From the NCBI GenBank assembly GCA_037576215.1, contig JBANDB010000007.1, positions 899,001 through 963,000 on the forward strand: a stretch of DNA of 64,000 nt, in the 5' to 3' direction. Shown one piece after another: positions 45,277 to 54,639 of this stretch (position 1 is the stretch's first letter; the number at the start of each line of letters is the position of its first letter). Under the pieces are notes generated by a model. The model ran no database searches. It saw nothing but the letters and a program-made list of their open reading frames with translations, and was not told where the DNA came from. This DNA comes from Armillaria gallica. Its lineage: Eukaryota > Basidiomycota > Agaricomycetes > Agaricales > Physalacriaceae. The translations under genes were made by a program, and so were the position numbers.

Positions 45277-45908
45277 ATGCCTGGTACGTCCAAAATTCAT
45301 TCTAACTTTCAAAGTTCAAATATATTTTGACTGATATGGTTGCAGGGAATTCTTCTGAACCTCAGGAGCAGGTATCGCGAGCTCAGCGTGAGTTACAGTG
45401 CAAGTACGAATGGAGATATGATGCCTCACATTGCGAGGCGAGGCGAAAAAAAGCAGTCGAACGGATGCGAGCGTGAGTTGTTTATTTCCCTGTTCTACTT
45501 ATTAATGCTCAGTAGCTGTTAGAAAACGCAAAGCAATAAAGTCCTTGCCGCCAGAAGAGCAGGATGCTATTCATGCAAAGAATAAGGTAGCACAGGCTAC
45601 TTACCGCAAAAAGTATGCTCATTTATTTTAATATTGTATACAATGCTGACTATGCGTAAGACATCGGGCACAGCTACAACACAAGGCTGAAATGCAGCAC
45701 TCCATGTGAGTACATATACACTTGCCACCTCATGAGACCATGACTGACACTTGTCAGAAATTTCATGGACCTATATGCCGATGACATCGATGCTATGCCT
45801 GAACGACCGCAGCGAAGGGGTCATCTCCGCCACCCCGAGGATTATCCACTAGATAGCGAGCGTCTTATAGCCGAAAAGTTGAAGCTCAGTCATACTGGTG
45901 CTACATAG
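45277..45908 (+). CDS. Small basic, coiled protein (139 aa) of the KDZ element
   Basis: Five exons (45,277-45,283, 45,346-45,472, 45,523-45,612, 45,661-45,705 and 45,758-45,908) with GT-AG introns of 48-62 bp join to 140 codons. The product has a basic, glutamate-rich stretch (ARRKKAVERMRAKRK), then VAQATYRKKHRAQLQHKAEMQ, an acidic segment (LYADDIDAMP) and a charged tail. Spacing of basic residues before a helical stretch resembles a bZIP-like DNA-binding region, but leucine heptads are weak. It was too short and too fragmented to show as one frame. Function unknown; location inside the transposon suggests an accessory role. Confidence 0.65.
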
Positions 45909-46090
45909 CCTGTGTACTTCAATAAATATGCGACGGTGTTTCATGTACTCCAATAAATTTATTACATGAACTGTCGACACTTCAATAAAAACTCACAAAT
46001 AAGTAACGTCACTTCTAGCTCCCATGTACCGCAATAAATACGCCACAGAACATGCTCAAATTCTAGTGCTTACTAGCTCCGCATACACCT
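45905..46090. repeat. Short array of AATAAA-containing units
   Basis: Four related units of about 40-50 bp (tgtacttcaataaatatgcgac, written here in parts: tgtactTCAATAAA, tgtactCCAATAAA, gacactTCAATAAA, tgtaccGCAATAAA) follow the stop of the small gene. A fifth, weaker unit has ttaatgaaat. They lie between two convergent genes and could be repeated poly(A) signals. Confidence 0.6.
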
Positions 46091-46278
46091 TAATGAAATC
46101 TGTTTGAATTATTACCGAAAAACGGTGGTCTCAAACTTCAACAGCACACAAATTTTGTTTGAAAAAATTCAAACATGGTAAAGAAGTTTCTATTCTGAAA
46201 GACGGGGTCTTCGGCAACTGCTCACTAGTCTCACCCATCGCAAGAGTGGAAAAAGAGTGGGGAACCTACGTAATGAGT

Positions 46279-47434
46279 CTAGAAATCAGCTCTCAGAACC
46301 TCATCGTCGCGAAGCTTGTCCGATAAGAATTTCAGGGCAGTGAGCTCATCTCTAACAACGAAGACTTCACGGTAGGGGTGGTTTCCTGCATTCGCAATAG
46401 CATCGTCACTGTAAGAGGGAGCATGAGACAATAAAATAATACGATGAGATGATAACTTACAGGAAGGAGGTGACATGAGGGACCTTTCCCTTAACAATGA
46501 TATAATAAAACGTGGGGACAATCTCCAGTCCCGTACCCTTTACTCCCCCTCTTCCCATGCGGCCCGACTCGTCATCATGGCCGATTCGGTCCATCATCCA
46601 ACATTCATTCCACCTCTGTAGGGCTGCTTCGAGCGTCGGAGAGAAGGCATCCTGGGTATATGAAGGGAATTTATCAACCGACTGATGAACAAGATTCCTA
46701 GCAACAAATGAACTCACATCAATATCAATACCATCTTCCAAAAATTGAGCATACCACTGAGTGAATACACCCATAGTTCGACCGTTTGTAACAACATAGA
46801 ATTTTTGCTTGCGGCTTGGAGTAGCTCTAAGGCCTCCTGAAGTAGCGGGTGTTGCTTCCCGCAGCCCAGGCCGTGTAGATTTATCGGATGACGGAGGAGC
46901 ACAGATGGGGGGGGGATGACGAGAGGATGCAGCGGGGAGATGGTGAGATGCTGGGGATGGTGATTGATGGGAGATATTAGCTGCCGAGCGATGGTAATGA
47001 GCCATGGAGGAGGAAGAATTTCCTCGCTGAGACGGCGGAAATGGCTGGGTGACATGCTGTTTTCGTGGAGAAAGAGGGGGGATACGATGGCCAGTGTTTG
47101 CATGCTGTCTGTGGTCCTCCGCATCTGAAAAAATCTCAGGCTCGCCATCGCTGTCTGTCAGAACAATAGAGGCCATTCCAGCCATGCCATCCTCAAGATC
47201 AGAGAGGGACAGCGTTGACTCAGAAGTGATGGAGACGGATTGCGCTAAGGTGAATACTTAGAAAAATGAGATTGAGAGATAGAATAAGCACTCACAGCGA
47301 GAAATTGGTTTGTTGTTCATTTTGGATCGGTTCATTCCAGGGGAACTGTGAGCAGTTGGACTCACTAAAGCAGCGTCAGCAAAGCTGTAAGACAAAGAAT
47401 GCGAGAACATACGGTAGAGACGGTGGGAAGACAT
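46279..47434 (-). CDS. RNase H1 N-terminal (Cauli_VI)-like domain protein, 350 aa
   Basis: Exons on the minus strand are 47,434-47,296, 47,244-46,461 and 46,408-46,279, giving 351 codons. The first 190 residues are Ser/Pro/His-rich and probably disordered. Then KFYVVTNGRTMGVFTQW, followed by HQSVDKFPSY and LEAALQRWNE, resembles the small fold at the N-terminus of RNase H1 and in caulimovirus protein VI, known to bind RNA-DNA hybrids. A second segment (TFYYIIVKGK...YREVFVVRDELTAL) closes the protein. There is no RNase H catalytic domain. An ATG further in (MAGMASIV) is an alternative start, but the upstream exon stays in frame. Hybrid binding inside a transposon is an inference. Confidence 0.7.
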
Positions 47435-47824
47435 AGTCAGAGGGAGAAATGTTACCTATTAGATGACGGGTGAAGAAAGGAAGAATCGCACGACTGGGCT
47501 TTTTATAATGTTCATCCGTTGACCGGTCTGTCTCCTTGTAAAATTTTCGAACATAGAAATTGCTCCCAATTTCGTGACATAATTTATCTAAATGTTGCCA
47601 ACGTCAGTGTCTGTTGGTCATTTAAGGAAAATTGGGTTCACTTTACAGCCTCATTATCAGGTTAAAGACAGGGAAGTCTCGATTTTGGCATTAAAAAAAT
47701 CCTCAATGGTGTTTAATATGCGTATGTCAGTTGCGGCAAGCTTTTTGTGTATATCTCCTTGTCTAGGAATTTTTTAATGCGTTGAAGACGTGCTGTACTA
47801 CTGTCCACTGCCCTGCTGCTAAAG
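47435..47824. promoter_or_regulatory. Divergent promoter region in the KDZ element
   Basis: 390 bp separate the minus-strand Cauli_VI-like gene from the plus-strand 540-aa gene. A TATA-like ttttataatg at 47,501-47,510 lies about 70 bp from the minus-strand start. No conserved motif shared with 43,014-43,211 was noticed. Confidence 0.5.
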
Positions 47825-49652
47825 ATGACTGTGGAATCCCATTCCTCGACTCAAATCCCTTCGAAAAATACTCACCCACCATTTACAACGCCTACACATG
47901 AAAGGGTGCCTTTTGCGGATGCCACAAACACGAACACGGTGTGGTTAGCGGCAGAAACATGCTCTCCGAGCTTTTCTGCTAGTCCCGTCTCTCTCACCAG
48001 CCTGTTAAATGGAAGAGACGATCCCCGCTTTCCAGTACCCCCACAGACAAATGCACTTGGCTTTGACTATGGCCTCGACGCTCTGGACGACTTTCTCAAC
48101 ACTATCACCAATGATGAGCTTGAGTTGGGCTCAGATTCTCTAGCTACTCACCGTTCCCCCGCAAGTGTCGATCCTAGGGGTTGCGTTCTCAACACTGCAT
48201 CGCCTAACTCACCATTGCCTCCATCCCGATGCTTGCCAAACCCAGACTTGGATGGCGAGCGTTCCATCACACCTGCTGCTTTGCATGCCGCATCAGGCAA
48301 AGCTATCGAGCCCACATCTTGGGCAGCCAAGAATCCGACACATCCATTAGCTCCCACAAGAGTGCACCGTGAAGTAGCCAGTCGGCGTTTTCCAGTCACC
48401 GAGGTCTCAAGTGCGGCGGTAAAGAAAAGGCTAGCGAGGGAAAAGAAGGAAGCGTTTGCCAATGATCTAACCGAGAGCATGGAAGAGCATCTAGAACGGC
48501 TCGAAGAGATTTCCTTGAAGCACGGGAAGAAGTTCAAGGATGTTTTACGCATCGCTGGGAGTGCTGGAAGATATAAGAATCACTGTGCAGTCTCTGATTT
48601 ACAAGCGAAGATCTTGTATCAGACTAAAGAGAACAATGAAGGTAGGCTGTTTATTATATCTGAGAGCACAGATTGTACTGATACCGCCAATGTTCAGGAA
48701 AGCCAGTGGGAGCGAAACTTAGGCTTGAGCAGCTTCAGGAATTAGCAAAGACAGACCCAAGATGTGACGAGTTGACAGAGGAAGAAATACAGAATCTCAA
48801 GGAGGAGATATATGCAAAGCGTCTTGACAAGCAGCAAGGAGCTCGGATATCGCACAGGAGTGCCGCGAACGATTACCGTCATACAGCAGACTTGATTGAA
48901 TCCGCGGTAAGTCTTCACGTGGTCTTGCTACATGAATCTTAAGTAATATCTATTTATAGCTCATTGGTCTGGGCCATCGAACTGGTGCTCGTGGTTTTGC
49001 CGTTCTTTCTCGAGGATCCGTGGATGATACCATGCCACCTTCCTTGCTCCAAATCCCTGGATCAACTGCTTTTCTATCAACCATTGTCAAGGTCGACCCA
49101 ATGGATTTTGTTCGACAGTTTGAACAATTCAGCTGTACTGTAGATCACAGTGAGTATCATTTTGAAACTGAGTATTTCTTTTATCATCCCAATTTTAGAG
49201 GCACGCGAGGATCAAAGTAGCATCAGAAAGGATATAACCCGACTAATTTCTGAAGGACTTGGTATGTTTCATATTATCAACATTCAGCCATTTTTAATTG
49301 TTATCCAGAGGCAATAACACACGTCAAAGGTGCAAACATGAACTATCAAAATTATGCGAAGAGCATCGTGATACGTTACGGTGTTAAATTGATTGGATGG
49401 CCAGAACAAATTCCGTTTGGAACTCCATCGAATATCCGCACTGTCCCCCAACTGAGATTGCTTCGACGTGCGCTCCAGACTACCATGTGCCGATGGACGA
49501 GGCTTGATGAAACCGAGATGGAAGAGCTCACCGAATCTATCCTTAGCCGTGAGGGAAATGGCGAGATTGTGGGGAAGAAGAGAAAAGAGCGGTCTGATAA
49601 AGGAGGCTCCCATAAGCCGAAGAAGCGCAAGAACAAAGATGATCACGCATGA
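47825..49652 (+). CDS. Uncharacterised 540-aa protein of the KDZ element
   Basis: Exons 47,825-48,641, 48,698-48,906, 48,960-49,149, 49,199-49,261 and 49,309-49,652 join to 541 codons without a stop. The N-terminal half is Ser/Thr/Pro-rich, followed by a charged helical stretch (AVKKRLAREKKEAFANDLTE..LERLEEIS). The middle has GHRTGARGFAVLSRG. The C-terminal part carries YGVKLIGWPEQIPFGTPSNI and LRRALQTTMCRWTRL, a pattern I associate with expanded basidiomycete families of unknown function. It ends in a lysine-rich tail (GKKRKERSDK...KPKKRKNK) that could be a nuclear localisation signal. No enzyme motif is visible; a DNA-binding or regulatory role is a guess. Confidence 0.8.
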
Positions 49653-49927
49653 GGTCAAAAGCGCGCAAGAAAGGGAGCAAAGCTCCCTGATATTAATAGA
49701 AGCCGCTCTGCCAAGGATTCCGATGGCAGTGACAACAGTGCAGATAATGAGGATGGCATTGAGTAGATTCAGGGACAATGTCGCTATTATCTTGGTACAT
49801 TCTTGGACGATATAGGGCTCTAAAATGTAGATATATATATATACCATCACTATATCTGTCAATATAAATGATATACACATTTTATTTTCGAAGTGAGATA
49901 TGCCAGATATTAACTCTGGATTCAAAC
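49653..49927. other. 3' spacer of the KDZ element
   Basis: Short AT-rich region after the last gene, with an atatatatatata run near 49,832. No gene was seen. The minus-strand frame at 49,284-49,925 mostly overlaps the last coding exon and is a shadow. Confidence 0.5.
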
Positions 49928-50378
49928 AATTGAATTCGATTTTCTTGCATTTTTTACGATTTTATTTAGTTAAGAAACACGGAAACGGCGGGGACAGCAT
50001 GAAAGAGGTGATGCCGGTGAAGGCGGCATGTCGGCAGATGCCTTCGGAACGCGGAATGACATCTCAGTGACATCATTCATGGAAGCCGAGCCTTCCCGGA
50101 ATATTTACTCCGAATCCCGCCAGGGTTTGCCGAATTTAGATGAGAATAGTACGGGAGGCGGGGCGCACGCTGCTTAGGCGGGGACAGTCCCCGACATATG
50201 TCAGAGCTAGTAGCTTATGTTATCGCGTACAGCGACGGGTGCGGGACAGGTGTTTTGTTGGACCTTTATTCAAGTTTTATTGCAGTACCGCTAATTTGCC
50301 GACTTTGATGGCTGTTATTGGTTTGATCCGGCCGTCTCGACCGTGCTAATTTACATTCATTTCTGGGCTATATAGGTG
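49928..50378. repeat. Right terminal inverted repeat of the KDZ element (451 bp)
   Basis: Inverted partner of 39,216-39,666. The motif ggcggggacag occurs at 49,987-49,997 and 50,177-50,187, the latter within the palindrome ggggac-a-gtcccc. Confidence 0.95.
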
Positions 50379-50386
50379 TTAGATTT
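50379..50386 (+). repeat. Target site duplication, right copy (ttagattt)
   Basis: Second copy of the 8-bp target duplication, directly after the right inverted repeat. Confidence 0.92.
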
Positions 50387-50769
50387 CATTTCTTCTTTAC
50401 GATCTTCTGTTCACCGCATCTTCTGATAGAAGTTATGTTTACCCGGGGCCAGCACCGTGCATTTCATAACCGACCATGCTTTACCGATACCACGAACACA
50501 TGACCTTGGCCTCGTCGGGTCATTTATGGTACGAGAGTCTGCGTACCAATGCACAACTAGGTATCAGAAGTGGAAGGGCAAAATTGTACATCAAGACAAG
50601 CGGAAACACGAAAAGAGCCATTGCAACTTATACGAATGACGGCCCTTTTTCGACGCTTTCCAGATCACCGAGTTCAAAGTCAGCGAAGCGGGCTCACGCG
50701 ACCCTTATATCATTTTCTATTAAAGCATGGGTCGCTTTTGCACTGTCATAATCTGCAACCACCATTGTC

Positions 50770-51273
50770 ATGTTTACTGCTCGCACCCGACTCCTGTCCA
50801 AGTGCTGGTACTTTGCAGGAGCCTGTCTGTATTTCCTGGAGATTCTACATTACCTCAGCATCCTCCCCCAAACGGTGCTGACCACACAAGAACGCGTCGT
50901 ATCTACCATGCTCTCCACCGGCGCTATCACTGGCACAGCTATCTTTGCCACGCTCGTCCCGCTCGTATTCCTCCTTTCTTCGATCAAGCAGAGACGAGAA
51001 GTCTGGCGGACCATCTGGACAGACATCCTCGACGAGTTTCCACCGCAGCCAATGTTCTTTGTTGGTCTCATCGTTAACGATGCAGTCTATCAGCGTGTGG
51101 CAGGGACGTCGATGTTGGAAGGAGGGTCAGCGAGACTCGGGGTGCTGATCGTGCAGTTGTGGGCGTATATGAAATACATTGGAGTTCCTCTCGCTGGGTC
51201 CGTTGGGTTTACGGCATATTCTATTGTGAGGGAGCAGGTGAAAGATGCGGAGAGAGCGCTGGTGAAGACGTGA
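50770..51273 (+). CDS. Hypothetical small membrane protein, 167 aa
   Basis: An intronless frame starts MFTARTRLLSKCWYFAG. Hydrophobic stretches at about residues 12-32, 47-68 and 135-150 suggest two or three membrane helices, with the basic KQRREVWR segment between them. The ending is charged. No family is recognised. It lies 390 bp right of the transposon and upstream frames do not extend it. The composition is protein-like and the opposite-strand frames are shorter, but support is limited to that. Confidence 0.5.
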   Translation: MFTARTRLLSKCWYFAGACLYFLEILHYLSILPQTVLTTQERVVSTMLSTGAITGTAIFATLVPLVFLLSSIKQRREVWRTIWTDILDEFPPQPMFFVGLIVNDAVYQRVAGTSMLEGGSARLGVLIVQLWAYMKYIGVPLAGSVGFTAYSIVREQVKDAERALVKT

Positions 51274-51473
51274 GGTAACCTTTCTGCTTTGGCTCTCCGA
51301 AATGAGACACTGATCTTTTGGTTGACGTAGCAGGCAATGTATCGCAAAGTCACTCTTCAGAATGGCTGTTCGCAGAAGTCTACAATGTACAACGGCCGAT
51401 AATGTCAAAAAAGCGGCAGTTTCTCCTTTATCCATTCTCTGGAATACGGCCCTGTCAGGCTCCGTGGACTGAA

Positions 51474-52652
51474 GCCTTTACGGTTCGGTTGGAATGTAAC
51501 CTTTAAACGTCGAAACGTCGACAGTTCTGGACGAGCAAGAGCCTGGTCAAGACTATACCATTGCACTGACCAGTCTTCGTCTTCCAAGGTTGCAGGTTCT
51601 CCTTCATGATGATACGGAGGTATGACCGTCAACCTCAGCGTCTCCAGCCCAACGGGTTCGCCCGCGCCCGGCGAGAGAGAATGTACCAACCACCTCATGA
51701 CCCTGATATGCCAGTCGCAGTAGAGATCGCATTTCATCTCCACGCGGAGAGTTGTCATAGTCAGAGGGAGCTTGTCGGGCTGAGCTGGCCAGCTTGACCA
51801 TAAAGCAGGTGTATAAGCTTCATCTTGGTCAGAAAGCATTTGACTGCATCGAGTAGTACCACACACCTCCATAACGGAAACGAATGTCAAAGCTCTTCAG
51901 AGAACCTGATGTCGCACGGATGAAGGTACATATGGAAGACAGATACTCGGCCGGGGGATAGTCGATGCGGAGCTCATGGAGCGAGTCGACGTAGACCGCT
52001 CGTAGGTCCTTCCAGCAAAAGAGTGACTCGACGACGGATTTGTTGAAGGACGTTCCGTATAAAGATATCCTCTTGATCATCGGGAATTCTAAAGAGGACT
52101 CGGAAGGCTCTCCCGATATATTTTGATTCTCGAAAAACACGTTTTTCAAATCAAGATCCGTCAGACCGGGGAGATGGGAGATAAGGGCGTGGAGGTGCCA
52201 TGGGTCTCGGAAGAAGATGAACGAAAGGGAGAGCGAGGCTAGGTTTGGGAGAGAGGGAAGGAATCTGATACAGGAAGGGATGTGTAGGGATGAGACGACG
52301 CCTTGGAGCTTTATCTCCTTTATGTACTCGATTACCCTTTGGAAGGAGGGGTTTCCAGGATCGACATTCAGTGTTCCATTGAATTTTAAGTCTAGGGTGT
52401 GGAATAGATGTACTCGCGTTCGAGGGCGGAAAAGCCGACAGACGAAAGAACAGGCGAGCAGGGCGTCCTTATCATCTCGGAGACAGTCGATGACTGCATC
52501 GATAATTTCAGGCGGTATAAAATCTGTAATCTGCAATTTGGGTTAGTCGTAGTAAGCAAGAAAGCGGTGTCAGTAGATCTGATAAGACTTACGGGCTTCT
52601 GAGTCGTCATTATTGGTGCACCTATCATGCTTGCCGCGCCCGGGACTTTCAT
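51474..52652 (-). pseudogene. F-box protein gene with a frameshift
   Basis: Exon 1 is 52,652-52,593 (MKVPGAASM), followed by a 62-bp intron. Exon 2 starts at 52,530 with ITDFIPPEIIDAVIDCLRDDKDALLACSFVCRLFRPRTR, a typical F-box; F-box proteins dock substrates to SCF ubiquitin ligases. Short leucine-rich segments follow. The first frame ends at 51,829 (SMQSNAF-stop). One extra A in tcaaatgct, against tcaatgct in the partial copy at 33,960-34,520, shifts the frame. The continuation (MLSDQDEAYTPALW...) is open in another frame to about 51,405. The product would be cut to about 255 residues, which may still leave a working F-box, so 'pseudogene' is probable rather than certain. Confidence 0.7.
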
Positions 52653-52955
52653 CTGAGGGGCTGTTTTTCTAGACGAAATGAAGACCAGCTGCAGGTCTAA
52701 TTCTTAGCTTGACAAGTGGGATAGATAGCAGCAAACGGGAACAAGCCTTGAAACGGAATTTCCATTGTCAAATTCAGATAGTAATATAGCTCCCGCTAGC
52801 TCTCCCGCTCAGCATTTGGAGTTTGGGAGGAATAACTCTCTGTTCCATTTGTTGCTCGGGGAGTGTTCCCCTTGTGGTATCTTCTGGGGGCGCGCAACCG
52901 GTCAGCCACCAGGTCATTATTCTGGATAGCGACATTCATACTACTTACTAATACG

Positions 52956-54605
52956 TTAAACTGGTTTTCTCTCCTCCAGAAACTCGGCGAAACATTTATC
53001 GGTAGCAAAGCGATCCGAATACCCACTCGAACTTAGACTAACATGTACACCTACTGCCTTCATTTCACGCAGTCGCTTCATCTGAGTGATAACATTCTGG
53101 GTAAGGACATCCCCGTCGCCCATCTCAGACTCTATTATGAGTGTGAAGCTTCCGAGATATCGGGTATACCTTGAGGACACCATTTTGAGCAGGCTGTCAT
53201 CCTGAAAGATACACACCCCTTCAGGCGTACGTAACCTCAAATGCTGGAGCTTTGGGAGGATACCAAGTTCGTCCTTCTCTAACGTCAGCTCTCGAACAGC
53301 ATCCGCCCGAGTCGCTGAAGTAACGGTGATGGTGAGTTCCGTCAATGATAGCGAGCACTGTGTCCAAACGCTTTTGAAGACGGAAAGGGCTACTGGTCTG
53401 AGGTAGGAAAACGACTGCAAGTGACACTCTGAGCACCACACAAAATGAAAAAGTGTCCGGAGGTCAGCGGGATCGACTTCTGGGCCATTCAGGATGCTCG
53501 AGTACTCTTTGCAGAGGAATAATTGCTCCAAGTTTGGCATGAAGCACCGGTCCAGAGTAGAAGGGATTTCGCCGTTCAATGTCAACGTCCGGATATTTTG
53601 ATGGACGAAGGTGGGAAAGAGCTGTGCATCGAACGGCAGAGACGACTGGGCGACATGTTCTTCCTGACGTGATACGTGAAAATACAGGTTATTTAATGCA
53701 CGAGCCTCCTTCACGCAGGCGTAAAAATCCGATATTGGGTTTTCCGGTTCTTTGATGGTTACCACTAGCTTGGTCAGCTGGGAAAGCGGCACTGCTCGTG
53801 AGAGTTCCCGCCATTGAACAATATTCCCGGAGAAAGCTAAATCTTGGAGAAGTGGAGCTGAGGAAAACATGCGTAATATGTGCGCGTGGGCAAGATTGTG
53901 ATCGTATGCCATCAAATAAAGGGTGCGCAAGAGTGGTAAATGGCTGGAGAAGTCTTGAAGGGCTGACACTGGTCCACAGATAGTGAAGTTTATATGAGAC
54001 CACCGTTGAGAATGGAGAACAATGTCATCCAAAATGATATCTCTGTCATCGCCTGTGCAGTGATGAGGCATCTCAGCGTCATAGGGATGGACCATTTCAA
54101 CGTAGATACTCAATGGCGAACTTCCCGACAGGGAGAGGAGGTTCTGAAGTAGACGATGTTTACCGGGTGGGCGATCAGAAGGACACTCGCTCAGGAGGGA
54201 TATGCCAGTCCACAAGGAAGGGGAGGACCGGGAGAGATCTCTCCAATGATGACAGATATAACCGAGGAGCCAAGAGACGGTTGTCACGTCAAGGCTGCAC
54301 CTGGAGCTGAGCTTCGTAGCAATGGACAGCTGAAAAATACGTAACAAGACGTCGTTCGGAAGACGTCGAACGGGTGCAAAGATGGATTTATGATTTTCGA
54401 GGTCCTGCACGGCAAGATCTTCTTCGTGTTGCAGACGAGCGTCAAGCGATAAGGCCTGCGACTGAGGCTGTTGAATCTCGTCATGGCGAGCAATGATCTC
54501 AGACTCGAGACAACGTATGTGTTCCACTACTGAGGCTAACGTCCCCGAGTCCAAATCCTCCGATGACTGCCCCGTGCGAAGGAGCGCCATATTATCGCTG
54601 CACAT
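52956..54605 (-). CDS. F-box protein, 549 aa
   Basis: An intronless frame of 549 codons starts MCSDNMALLRTGQSS. Residues 25-75 form a charged coil, followed by the F-box core LPNDVLLRIFQLS at 82-94 and a conserved CHHWRDLSRSSPSLWTGI stretch. The rest contains irregular leucine-rich repeats (LPLLRTLYL, FMPNLEQLFL, LPKLQHLRLR). This coil plus F-box layout is common in mushroom genomes, where the family is much expanded. By family knowledge it should act in SCF ubiquitin ligases, with the substrate unknown. It is the only intact member here: broken or partial relatives lie at 21,224-21,454 and 31,240-32,470. Confidence 0.88.
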   Translation of the reverse strand: MCSDNMALLRTGQSSEDLDSGTLASVVEHIRCLESEIIARHDEIQQPQSQALSLDARLQHEEDLAVQDLENHKSIFAPVRRLPNDVLLRIFQLSIATKLSSRCSLDVTTVSWLLGYICHHWRDLSRSSPSLWTGISLLSECPSDRPPGKHRLLQNLLSLSGSSPLSIYVEMVHPYDAEMPHHCTGDDRDIILDDIVLHSQRWSHINFTICGPVSALQDFSSHLPLLRTLYLMAYDHNLAHAHILRMFSSAPLLQDLAFSGNIVQWRELSRAVPLSQLTKLVVTIKEPENPISDFYACVKEARALNNLYFHVSRQEEHVAQSSLPFDAQLFPTFVHQNIRTLTLNGEIPSTLDRCFMPNLEQLFLCKEYSSILNGPEVDPADLRTLFHFVWCSECHLQSFSYLRPVALSVFKSVWTQCSLSLTELTITVTSATRADAVRELTLEKDELGILPKLQHLRLRTPEGVCIFQDDSLLKMVSSRYTRYLGSFTLIIESEMGDGDVLTQNVITQMKRLREMKAVGVHVSLSSSGYSDRFATDKCFAEFLEERKPV

Positions 54606-54639
54606 GATATGGGGCCCTACAGCAGTATTCGTCAGGATG

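Larger units (their letters stand above)
39216..50378. mobile_element. KDZ DNA transposon with TET/JBP cargo, 11,163 bp
   Basis: The element is bounded by 451-bp inverted repeats (39,216-39,666 and 49,928-50,378) with ends cacctatatag/ctatataggtg, and by a perfect 8-bp target duplication. Inside are five spliced genes: a complete KDZ transposase, a TET/JBP-type dioxygenase, a small basic protein, a Cauli_VI-like protein and a 540-aa unknown protein. KDZ transposons linked to TET/JBP genes are an established feature of basidiomycete genomes. The near-identical repeats and clean target duplication point to a young insertion. The transposase is open throughout, so the copy may still move. The TET gene carries one in-frame stop. 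Confidence 0.95.

Noticed and set aside
49828..49850. TA-rich microsatellite
   Set aside because: A short run of about 14 bases with no further structure; not listed separately.
49284..49925. 213-aa minus-strand frame with hydrophobic stretches
   Set aside because: It overlaps the last exon of the 540-aa gene, whose splice phases and composition are far better supported.
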